NCBI GenBank assembly: GCA_030831005.1
Contig: JAURLW010000069.1
Location: 1 to 10,199 of the forward strand
Direction: 5' to 3'
Length of the DNA: 10,199 nucleotides
Origin: Bacteroidota bacterium
GTDB taxonomy: Bacteria > Bacteroidota > Bacteroidia > Chitinophagales > Chitinophagaceae
Part shown: in pieces, positions 1 to 6,451 of the stretch
Layout of the letters: each line of letters begins with the position of its first letter
Numbering within the stretch: the stretch's first letter is position 1
Translations under genes and position numbers: made by a program
Notes under the pieces: generated by a model
The model's database searches: none
Seen by the model: only the letters and a program-made list of their open reading frames with translations
What the model was told of the DNA's origin: nothing

Positions 1-745
1 AGCTGCACCAATGCATTTATGGACACCCGATGTATATGATGGTACCCCAACGCCATTTACTGCATTTATGGCTACCCTTGTTAAAGTAGCTGCCTTTGTA
101 GGATTTATGCGTTTGTTCCAAACTTCTTTTACTGCAATCAGTTCCTCTTGGTCATTGGTATTATCGGTTGTAATAGCACTTACTTTACTTATAGGTAATA
201 TTACTGCGGTATTCCAGCAAAGTGTGAAGCGTATGTTGGCGTATTCGTCTATTGCTCAAGCTGGATTTATGTTGTTTGCCATTATATCATTAAATGCAAT
301 CGGTCGTCAAGGTATGCTTGTTTATACTATTGCGTACTCGGTAGCTAGTATCAGCTTCTTTGCTGTTCTAATAAAAATGAAAGATTATACCTATGATGGC
401 TTTAATGGTTTAGCTAAAAAACAACCTTATATTGCGGCGCTTGCCACTATTTACATGCTTTCCTTAGCCGGCATTCCATTAACTGGTGGTTTTATGGCTA
501 AATACTATATGCTCAAAGCGGTATTATTCCAAGGAAGCTATATGTGGTTAGCAATTTTTGCTTTATTAATGGCTGCGGTGAGCGTTTATTATTACTTTAA
601 AGTAATCATTGCTATGTATTTCAAAGAAGGCGAAGCGGCTACTGTTGAGCCTTTTTCAAAAGAAGAGCAAGTATACCTAACGATAGGTGCATTATCATTG
701 CTTGTAGTAGGTATTTTCCCAAGTTTATTTACTGGATCTATATAG
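1..745 (+). CDS. nuoN: NADH-quinone oxidoreductase subunit N, C-terminal part (5' end outside window)
   Basis: This is a proton-translocating, antiporter-like membrane subunit of respiratory complex I. The reading frame is open from base 2 and reads A-A-P-M-H-L-W-T-P-D-V-Y, matching the family's conserved PFHMWTPDVY loop, so the ATG at 11 is internal and the gene continues leftward. About 247 residues are visible, roughly half of the usual 450-490. Two family lysines thought to lie on the proton path are present: one in the helix ATLVKVAAFVGFMRLF (codon 83-85) and one after LAGIPLTGGFMAK (codon 500-502). The rest is a series of hydrophobic helices with short loops, ending in a hydrophobic helix before the TAG. 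NuoN is normally the last gene of the nuo operon, and the strong terminator just after it fits that. The family assignment is secure. I cannot see whether the rest of nuo lies to the left. Confidence 0.96.
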   Translation, partial: AAPMHLWTPDVYDGTPTPFTAFMATLVKVAAFVGFMRLFQTSFTAISSSWSLVLSVVIALTLLIGNITAVFQQSVKRMLAYSSIAQAGFMLFAIISLNAIGRQGMLVYTIAYSVASISFFAVLIKMKDYTYDGFNGLAKKQPYIAALATIYMLSLAGIPLTGGFMAKYYMLKAVLFQGSYMWLAIFALLMAAVSVYYYFKVIIAMYFKEGEAATVEPFSKEEQVYLTIGALSLLVVGIFPSLFTGSI

Positions 746-770
746 TATTACAGGATATAAAACGAATGAT

Positions 771-798
771 AAAAGGGCTGCTTAAAGCAGCCCTTTTT
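771..798 (+). terminator. Rho-independent terminator after nuoN
   Basis: A 7-bp GC-rich stem GGGCTGC (775-781) pairs with GCAGCCC (787-793) around a 5-nt loop. It is preceded by AAAA and followed by TTTTT, so the A and T tracts can extend the stem. It lies 26 nt after the nuoN stop and probably ends the nuo transcript. Confidence 0.9.
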
Positions 799-847
799 GT
801 TATAATTTACCCACATCTGTGCATTTCTTTATGGCTTAAGTAGCCAA

Positions 848-855
848 TACCTTTG
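848..855 (+). promoter_or_regulatory. Putative Bacteroidota -7 box for scpB
   Basis: TACCTTTG matches the Bacteroidota sigma-ABfr -7 consensus TAnnTTTG exactly and lies 35 nt before the scpB ATG. At the expected -33 position there is only a TTT run (824-826) and no proper TTG, so the upstream element is weak. The position just after the nuoN terminator supports independent transcription of scpB. Confidence 0.55.
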
Positions 856-890
856 TATTTTTATACTTCACAAGAATATAATTGTAGGGT

Positions 891-1541
891 ATGGATATAG
901 AACAATTAATGCCGCATGTAGAAGCACTTGTATTTGCAAGCGAGCGACCAATTACGCAGATCGAAATTACAGAAATGATCAGTCAAGCAGTAGAGCTACC
1001 TATTGAAATGGAGCGCATTTCTATTTGCATTGAGGCTATCAAAGAAAAATACGTACAAGAATTTTATCCATTTGAATTAAGAGAAATAGGGGGTGGTTTT
1101 CAATTTTTAACTAAAAAAGAGTATCACAGAACCGTATTACAATTGAATGGTGATAAGTATATTAAAAAACTATCTACCGCTGCTATGGAAACATTGGCAA
1201 TAGTAGCTTATAAGCAGCCTATTACCAAATCTGAAATTGAATATATCAGAGGCGTAAGTGCCGATTATTCCATTCAGAAATTATTAGAAAAAGAACTTAT
1301 TGTTATATCTGGAAGAAATGAAGATATGGTGGGAAAACCATTGATTTATGCTACTTCAAAGAACTTTATGGATTATTTGGGTATCAATGACCCAAGTCAA
1401 TTGCCACAACTAAGCGAATTATCCAATGTTGAAATCGTAGTGCCAACTGCGGCAACAGAGGCGCTTCCAGATGATACTCCAGGGAAATTAATCGTATCTG
1501 AGGATGGGGAATTAGTAGACCCAACCGATACGAACGAATAA
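891..1541 (+). CDS. scpB: SMC-ScpAB complex subunit ScpB (segregation and condensation protein B)
   Basis: ScpB dimerises and, with the kleisin ScpA, binds SMC to compact and segregate chromosomes in the cytoplasm. The 216-residue protein has the expected two winged-helix layout. The first domain, about residues 5-80, contains EALVFASERPIT near its start. The second, about 95-165, begins with the hallmark AMETLAIVAYKQPITKSEIE (residues 98-117) followed by YIRGVSADYSIQKLLEKELI. The family's late motif appears as GKPLIYATSKNFMDYLGI (148-165). The tail after about 175 is acidic, proline- and threonine-containing and probably disordered, which is common in this family. The ATG at 891 gives a normal family N-terminus. 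No usable Shine-Dalgarno is present; an AGGG lies only one base before the ATG. scpA is not in the window, so the usual scpA-scpB pairing is not seen here. Confidence 0.95.
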   Translation: MDIEQLMPHVEALVFASERPITQIEITEMISQAVELPIEMERISICIEAIKEKYVQEFYPFELREIGGGFQFLTKKEYHRTVLQLNGDKYIKKLSTAAMETLAIVAYKQPITKSEIEYIRGVSADYSIQKLLEKELIVISGRNEDMVGKPLIYATSKNFMDYLGINDPSQLPQLSELSNVEIVVPTAATEALPDDTPGKLIVSEDGELVDPTDTNE

Positions 1542-1593
1542 AGATGCTATAAGTTTCCGTTTTAATTACAATTCTAATTTTTGTTTTACCTAA

Positions 1594-1624
1594 AAATGCC
1601 TCAGTTTACTGAGGCATTTATGTT
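1594..1624 (+). terminator. Hairpin terminator after scpB
   Basis: AAATGCCTCAG (1594-1604) pairs perfectly with CTGAGGCATTT (1609-1619) around the loop TTTA. The following T-tract is interrupted (TTTATGTTT), so it may be less efficient than the other hairpins in this window. It lies about 50 nt after the scpB stop. Confidence 0.8.
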
Positions 1625-1630
1625 TAAGCG

Positions 1631-1638
1631 TACCTTTA
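1631..1638 (+). promoter_or_regulatory. Possible -7 box for the putative lipoprotein gene
   Basis: TACCTTTA differs from TAnnTTTG only in the last base and lies 27 nt before the GTG start at 1666. No TTG is visible at the -33 distance, where the sequence overlaps the preceding hairpin. This is a weak call resting on position and one box only. Confidence 0.3.
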
Positions 1639-1665
1639 AATCCGTATATTTATAAAAATTTTATC

Positions 1666-2334
1666 GTGAAACAAGTCTTTTTAGCAGCTTTAGTGGTATC
1701 TATCTTAACTACTTCTTCTTGTAAAAAACTAGAAGGGGATAATCAAAATTTAGATGCAACTAACCAAAGTGTTTTTGATCTTATGTCTACCAAGTCTGGA
1801 TCTTGGTGGATGTATGGCAATAGAAATGATACCGTATTTATTCGATATGCTACTGGTATAGACACTACCAAACTAGGTTTGAAATATAGCTTTTACAATC
1901 GAAGAGATACCATTACCACTACGACTTCTCCGGAGTATTTTGGTAAAAACGAAGGAAAGTATTTAACACTTGTAGATTTAGATGGTAAAGAAACCAATTA
2001 TATCAATTATGTATTTTGGCATGAGGGGAAAACTAGCTGGACTAATGATGGCGAGTACAATTCAGGTACTATTTTAGGAAAAGTAGTAGTTACCATTTCT
2101 TCCTCACTTGTACAAACGGGACTCACCATTACTCAAAATGGCAAAACATATACCAATGTATATCATGTTCATTCTACACTGAAAGCTGGAGCCTTGAATA
2201 TAGATTTAGGAACGCTGGATATTTGGTTTTCTAAAAACATCGGTATTATTAGAAATGAGGCAGATTTAAATGCGCTTGGACTCTATAGAAATAAATATAC
2301 AGACTCCCTAATTAATTACTATATTAAACCTTAA
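1666..2334 (+). CDS. Putative exported lipoprotein of unknown function
   Basis: I do not recognise this 222-residue protein. It begins MKQVFLAALVVSILTTSSCKK: a charged start, a hydrophobic core and a cysteine at residue 19 followed by lysines, like a lipoprotein signal peptide. The lipobox TSSC is non-canonical because position -3 is threonine rather than leucine. The GTG at 1666 is preferred because the first in-frame ATG (codon 40) would lose the whole signal sequence. The mature part is rich in Thr, Ser, Asn, Tyr and Trp with alternating hydrophobic residues (SWWMYGN, NYINYVFWHEG, KTYTNVYHVHS), suggesting an all-beta fold. A late segment LDIWFSKNIGIIRNE resembles the ending of many small Bacteroidota envelope lipoproteins. 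A periplasmic or outer-membrane site is inferred. Flanking terminators suggest it is transcribed alone. No frame disruption is seen. Confidence 0.75.
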   Translation: MKQVFLAALVVSILTTSSCKKLEGDNQNLDATNQSVFDLMSTKSGSWWMYGNRNDTVFIRYATGIDTTKLGLKYSFYNRRDTITTTTSPEYFGKNEGKYLTLVDLDGKETNYINYVFWHEGKTSWTNDGEYNSGTILGKVVVTISSSLVQTGLTITQNGKTYTNVYHVHSTLKAGALNIDLGTLDIWFSKNIGIIRNEADLNALGLYRNKYTDSLINYYIKP

Positions 2335-2341
2335 AAAATAG

Positions 2342-2364
2342 CCCACTGTAAAGTGGGTTTTTTT
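2342..2364 (+). terminator. Rho-independent terminator after the putative lipoprotein gene
   Basis: CCCACT (2342-2347) pairs with AGTGGG (2352-2357) around the loop GTAA, followed by seven T residues (2358-2364) and preceded by an A-rich run. It starts 8 nt after the stop codon. The shape is a textbook intrinsic terminator. Confidence 0.88.
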
Positions 2365-2430
2365 GTGGATACATTTGTGCACAAACTAGCACTAACTCAA
2401 ACAAATATGATATTAAATAGTATTTTATTT

Positions 2431-2461
2431 TTGTAAATAATCTATTACCAAGTTAACTTTG
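2431..2461 (+). promoter_or_regulatory. Bacteroidota-type promoter for gcvP
   Basis: A TTG at 2431-2433 (within a run of T) is followed after 20 nt by TAACTTTG at 2454-2461, matching the -33 TTG and -7 TAnnTTTG consensus with suitable spacing. The -7 box ends 37 nt before the gcvP ATG. The leader would be about 30 nt, too short to hold a glycine riboswitch. This is the best-formed promoter in the window. Confidence 0.68.
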
Positions 2462-2498
2462 CAAACACAAATTAACGCTCTTATATATTTTCAATTTT

Positions 2499-5366
2499 AT
2501 GTCATTATTTACCCAACAACGTAACGAATTTAAAAGCCGACACATTGGCCCTCATCAAGAAGCTACTGTAGCTATGCTTACAACCATAGGTGAACCTTCA
2601 TTAGATAGCTTGATAGATAAAACTGTGCCTAATGCTATACGCATGAAATCGCCTTTAAATTTACCTTCACCAATGCATGAGGCTGCATATTTGCAGCATG
2701 TTCAGGAAATGGGAAATAAAAATATCGTAGCTAAAAACTTTATTGGTCAAGGCTATTATGGCACGTATACACCGAGTGTTATACTTAGAACGATATTTGA
2801 AAATCCAGGATGGTATACGCAATACACGCCTTATCAAGCAGAGATTGCACAAGGACGTTTAGAGAGCTTGTTGAATTATCAAACTATGGTGTCTGATTTA
2901 ACAGGATTACCGATAGCTAATGCTTCATTGTTAGATGAAGCTACTGCAGCATCAGAAGCAATGACGATGTTCTTTAACATGTTGAATAAAAATCAAGATA
3001 GTATAGAGCGCCCTAAATTTTTTGTTGATCAACATTGTTTCCCACAAACAATAGACGTATTAAAAACTAGAGCTTTACCAATAGGCATAGAATTAGAAAT
3101 AGGAGATTATAAAACGGCTAGTCTTGATGCTACTTATTTTGGTGCATTAGTACAATATCCAAATGATAAGGGTTCTGTTGAATCCTATGAAGATTTTATT
3201 CAACAAGTTCATCAAGTAGGCGCTTATGTTGCTATGGCAACAGATTTATTAGCTTTAACCCTATTGAAAAGTCCTGGTGAATTGGGTGCTGATGTGGCTT
3301 TAGGTTCGGCTCAGCGATTTGGTGTGCCAATGGGTTTCGGTGGTCCACACGCTGCATTCTTTGCCGTGTCTGATGAATTTAAACGTCAAATACCTGGTCG
3401 TATTATTGGTATAAGCATCGATGCTAATGGCAATAGAGCTTTGCGAATGGCTTTACAAACACGCGAACAACATATTAAAAGAGAAAAAGCAACATCTAAT
3501 ATTTGTACAGCTCAAGCCTTATTAGCTAATATGGCTGCAATGTATGCCGTATATCATGGTCCGCAAGGATTAAAAGCTATTGCAACGCGTATCCAACAAT
3601 TAACTACTGCATTAGCTACTTCATTAAAAACAGTTGCACCTAGCGTCATTACAGTTGAAAATGCAAACGCATTTGATACCTTATTAGTTCATGTGCCAAC
3701 AACTAAAACAATTGCTGCTTTAGCTAATGCAGCCAATATTAATTTTAGATATTTCAATGATACACAAATAGGTATCTCTTTAGATGAGACTACCAGTATG
3801 GAAGATGTAAATGCAATTTTATGTTTATTTGCAAAAGCATTTGAAGGTGTATTGACTACTGCAAGTATTCAAGAAGCATCTATGATTCCAGCTGCATTGC
3901 AAAGAAATAGTGCTTACTTAACCCATCCCGTATTTAATAGCCATCATAGCGAAACGCAAATGATGCGCTATATAAAGAAATTAGAAAACAGAGACTTGTC
4001 TTTAAATACAAGTATGATTTCATTGGGTTCTTGTACTATGAAATTAAATGCGGCAAGTGAAATGATGCCATTAAGCAATCCAAATTGGGGTGCTTTACAT
4101 CCATTTGCTCCAGCACACCAAACTTTGGGTTACCAAGAAATGGCCGCTAAATTAAGTACGTATTTATGCGAGATCACGAAATTCGATGCTTGTAGTTTAC
4201 AGCCCAATAGTGGAGCACAGGGAGAATATGCTGGTTTATTAACAATACGTAATTATCATCGTAGTTTAGGTGAGCAACATAGAGATGTTATGTTGATTCC
4301 GATTTCTGCTCACGGTACTAATCCAGCTTCAGCAGTTATGGCTGGCTATAAAGTAGTAGTTGTAAAAGCACTTGATAATGGATACATTGACATAGCAGAT
4401 TTAAAAGAGAAAGCACAAGCGCATGCAGCTAATCTTGCTGGTATTATGATTACCTATCCTTCTACATATGGAGTATATGAAGAAACGGTTATTGAAATTA
4501 CAGATCTAATTCATCAATACGGCGGACAAGTATACATGGATGGTGCTAATATGAATGCGCAAGTAGGCCTTACTGCACCTGGATTAATTGGTGCGGATGT
4601 ATGCCACCTTAATCTTCATAAAACATTTGCTATTCCGCACGGTGGTGGTGGACCAGGCATGGGACCTATTTGTGTTAAAGCGCATTTAGCGGATCATCTT
4701 CCAGGGCATATACATACCAACAGTACGGTAACTGCTGTGTCTGCAGCGCCTTATGGGTCTGCATCTATTTTACTAATTTCTTATGCGTATATCTGTATGT
4801 TAGGTGCAGAAGGGGTAACTGATGCGACTAAGTATGCCATCTTAAATGCAAATTATATGCGTGCTCGTTTAGATAAGGCATATGATATTTTATATACAGG
4901 TGTAAGCGGTACTTGTGCTCATGAATTTATCGTAGATCTACGTCCGTTTAAAGCTAGTGTAGGTATAGAAGCAGAGGATATTGCTAAACGTTTAATTGAC
5001 TATGGTTTCCATGCGCCAACTATGAGTTTCCCTGTAGCTGGAACGATTATGATAGAACCTACAGAAAGTGAAGATAAAGCAGAGTTAGATCGTTTCTGTG
5101 ATGCTCTATTAGCTATTCGTGAAGAAATTAAAGCAATCGAAAACGGAAGTGCCGACAAAGCTAATAACGTATTGAAGCACGCACCACATACACAAGCTTT
5201 AGTTTGTAGCTCTACTTGGGATAGACCTTATACCAGAGAGCAAGCAGCATTCCCATTGGCTTATGTGAGTGAAAATAAATTCTGGCCATTTGTTTCTAGA
5301 ATCAACAATACGCATGGTGACAGAAATTTAGTATGTACTTGTGAGCCTACAGCAGCTTATATGTAA
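2499..5366 (+). CDS. gcvP: Glycine dehydrogenase (aminomethyl-transferring), glycine cleavage system P-protein
   Basis: The PLP-dependent P-protein decarboxylates glycine and passes the aminomethyl group to the lipoyl arm of GcvH in the cytoplasm, feeding one-carbon units to folate through GcvT. At 955 residues it is the full-length fused form (E. coli about 957), not the split gcvPA/gcvPB form. The N-terminal half starts with RHIGP (14-18) and has GQGYYGTYTPSVI and the PYQAEIAQGRLESLLNYQT segment. The C-terminal catalytic half has GSCTMKLN (510-517), SAHGTNPAS from about 603, the cofactor aspartate in MDGANMNAQVG (D681), and the PLP lysine in HLNLHKTF (K708) followed by the glycine-rich loop HGGGGPGMG (714-722). 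It ends with the typical NLVCTCEPTAAYM. The ATG at 2499 gives the standard N-terminus. gcvT and gcvH are absent from the window, so the system is probably dispersed. No key residue is missing. Confidence 0.98.
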   Translation: MSLFTQQRNEFKSRHIGPHQEATVAMLTTIGEPSLDSLIDKTVPNAIRMKSPLNLPSPMHEAAYLQHVQEMGNKNIVAKNFIGQGYYGTYTPSVILRTIFENPGWYTQYTPYQAEIAQGRLESLLNYQTMVSDLTGLPIANASLLDEATAASEAMTMFFNMLNKNQDSIERPKFFVDQHCFPQTIDVLKTRALPIGIELEIGDYKTASLDATYFGALVQYPNDKGSVESYEDFIQQVHQVGAYVAMATDLLALTLLKSPGELGADVALGSAQRFGVPMGFGGPHAAFFAVSDEFKRQIPGRIIGISIDANGNRALRMALQTREQHIKREKATSNICTAQALLANMAAMYAVYHGPQGLKAIATRIQQLTTALATSLKTVAPSVITVENANAFDTLLVHVPTTKTIAALANAANINFRYFNDTQIGISLDETTSMEDVNAILCLFAKAFEGVLTTASIQEASMIPAALQRNSAYLTHPVFNSHHSETQMMRYIKKLENRDLSLNTSMISLGSCTMKLNAASEMMPLSNPNWGALHPFAPAHQTLGYQEMAAKLSTYLCEITKFDACSLQPNSGAQGEYAGLLTIRNYHRSLGEQHRDVMLIPISAHGTNPASAVMAGYKVVVVKALDNGYIDIADLKEKAQAHAANLAGIMITYPSTYGVYEETVIEITDLIHQYGGQVYMDGANMNAQVGLTAPGLIGADVCHLNLHKTFAIPHGGGGPGMGPICVKAHLADHLPGHIHTNSTVTAVSAAPYGSASILLISYAYICMLGAEGVTDATKYAILNANYMRARLDKAYDILYTGVSGTCAHEFIVDLRPFKASVGIEAEDIAKRLIDYGFHAPTMSFPVAGTIMIEPTESEDKAELDRFCDALLAIREEIKAIENGSADKANNVLKHAPHTQALVCSSTWDRPYTREQAAFPLAYVSENKFWPFVSRINNTHGDRNLVCTCEPTAAYM

Positions 5367-5385
5367 TTAATGCTAGTGCAAAAAT

Positions 5386-5419
5386 AAAAAACCGAGTAGT
5401 GTAAGCTACTCGGTTTTTT
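5386..5419. terminator. Bidirectional terminator between gcvP and the convergent 78-aa gene
   Basis: CCGAGTAG (5392-5399) pairs with CTACTCGG (5406-5413) around the 6-nt loop TGTAAG. Six A residues precede the stem and six T residues follow it, so it works as an intrinsic terminator from either strand. The distal T-tract overlaps the stop codon (5418-5420) of the minus-strand gene by two bases. It lies 19 nt after the gcvP stop. Confidence 0.9.
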
Positions 5420-5654
5420 ATTTTACATGTTTTTCAATGATATCACTTACGGCTAAAATAATTTCATAATCAATCGGTGCATGATCGCCAGGTACTATAT
5501 CATATCGTCCTATAGCAGCGTATTGCATAACAAATCGAGGTAAGCCTTGGATATTAATTTCGTAATAAAACCCATCAGCTCGAGAATGAGGCACAACACT
5601 TACAAAAAGGTTTTTTTGCTGCACACTAATATGATCTGTAAAATGAGCAGGCAT
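5418..5654 (-). CDS. Small protein of unknown function, coupled to the rhodanese-thioredoxin gene
   Basis: I do not recognise this 78-residue protein. It begins MPAHFTDHISVQQKNL and has no signal peptide or membrane helix, so it is probably cytoplasmic. The middle looks like beta strands rich in aromatic residues (FYYEINIQGLPRFVM, IGRYDIVPG), and the C-terminus looks like an amphipathic helix (DYEIILAVSDIIEKHVK). There is no Cys, so it does not supply a redox or sulfur-carrying thiol. Its ATG shares one base with the TAA of the upstream gene on the same strand (TAATG at 5656-5652), a layout typical of translational coupling, and its stop sits in the shared terminator. These two facts support it being a real gene despite its size. 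The partnership with the upstream gene is inferred from layout only. Confidence 0.72.
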   Translation of the reverse strand: MPAHFTDHISVQQKNLFVSVVPHSRADGFYYEINIQGLPRFVMQYAAIGRYDIVPGDHAPIDYEIILAVSDIIEKHVK

Positions 5655-6358
5655 TAGTTGATTTGTTTTTTAATTGCAGCCTCCATTTCTTTTTCTTCCA
5701 AAATCCCTTCTGCTCGCCAAACTTCTTTACCTTCTTTATATAGAATAAAGGTAGGCATGTGTAACACTTGTTGGTCTTGAATGATTAAGGTTTGAACGCC
5801 ACCATCAACTTTAATAAAATGTATTTTATTAGAAAATTGTTGTTGCATTTTTTTATATACAGGTTCCATTTTTCTGCAAGGTGGGCACCATGGCGCGCCT
5901 ATATCTACAAATACATAAGTAGCCGCTTTCAACATTTCTTGATACGCGGCAGGGGTAATTTGAACAGTGTTATTATTGCCTTCTACTTCTTTGCCTTCAG
6001 CACGCCATGCAGTTATACCACCTTCTAATTCATTAACTTCAGTAAATCCTTCTTTACGTAAAATAGCTGCGGCACGTTTACTTCTTCCACCACTTAAACA
6101 GTACACATAAACTGGTTTATTTTTATCTAAAGCTGCAATTCGTCTGTTAAATTCTTCTCCATCTTGTATGGGTGCTAGCATAGCTCCTTTGATATGACCA
6201 CTTACAAATTCTTCTGAACTACGCACATCTATAAACTGCGCATTTTTGTTCTGTAATCCTTTTTGAAATGCATCAACATCTACAGTTTGAGATTGAACAC
6301 AGGCATTGTGAACCAATAATAGATAGGTACAAAATAAGAGACTGAATACTTTTTTCAT
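5654..6358 (-). CDS. Exported rhodanese-thioredoxin fusion protein
   Basis: A 234-residue protein joins two domains. Residues 1 to about 24 form a signal sequence (MKKVFSLLFCTYLLLVHNAC). C20 could be lipidated, but the preceding VHNA is a poor lipobox, so plain cleavage is equally possible. The rhodanese domain (about 25-122) has FIDVRSSEEF, SGHIKGA and the six-residue active-site loop CLSGGR with C87 as the sulfur-accepting residue, then LEGGITAWRAEG. The thioredoxin domain (about 132-234) has WCPPC with redox cysteines 158 and 161, and a cis-proline motif HMPTFILYKEG (P202). Export implies the oxidising periplasm or outer membrane; a role in thiol or persulfide handling is inference. The start at 6358 is preferred over the in-frame ATG at 6409, which adds 17 hydrophobic residues ahead of a complete signal peptide. 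The next gene downstream overlaps its stop by one base. Confidence 0.9.
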   Translation of the reverse strand: MKKVFSLLFCTYLLLVHNACVQSQTVDVDAFQKGLQNKNAQFIDVRSSEEFVSGHIKGAMLAPIQDGEEFNRRIAALDKNKPVYVYCLSGGRSKRAAAILRKEGFTEVNELEGGITAWRAEGKEVEGNNNTVQITPAAYQEMLKAATYVFVDIGAPWCPPCRKMEPVYKKMQQQFSNKIHFIKVDGGVQTLIIQDQQVLHMPTFILYKEGKEVWRAEGILEEKEMEAAIKKQIN

Positions 6359-6363
6359 AGTCT

Positions 6364-6371
6364 CAAAAATA
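6364..6371 (-). promoter_or_regulatory. Possible -7 box very close to the rhodanese-thioredoxin start
   Basis: On the minus strand TATTTTTG (6371 down to 6364) matches TAnnTTTG and ends only 5 nt before the ATG at 6358. If used, the transcript would be leaderless or nearly so. No TTG is seen at the matching -33 distance, and the region is very AT-rich, so a chance match is quite possible. Confidence 0.3.
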
Positions 6372-6451
6372 ACTAAAAGGAATGTAATTTTTATAAATTT
6401 GATAATCAATATTATCGTAGTTTTACGCTTGCAAATTTTGACGCTCTATTT

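Noticed and set aside
2365..2498. Possible glycine riboswitch upstream of gcvP
   Set aside because: The likely promoter leaves a leader of about 30 nt, and the preceding AT-rich sequence shows no paired aptamer-like structure.
2667..2852. 61-residue open frame on the minus strand inside gcvP
   Set aside because: It lies wholly antisense to a full-length conserved enzyme gene and its translation shows no domain or signal, so it is a shadow.
5792..6028. 78-residue open frame on the plus strand
   Set aside because: It lies antisense to the rhodanese-thioredoxin gene, whose motifs are intact. The translation is Phe-, Tyr- and Ile-rich without a pattern.
6359..6409. Longer N-terminus for the rhodanese-thioredoxin protein (ATG at 6409)
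   Set aside because: It would place 17 hydrophobic residues in front of a complete MKK-type signal peptide; the start at 6358 is a standard exported N-terminus.
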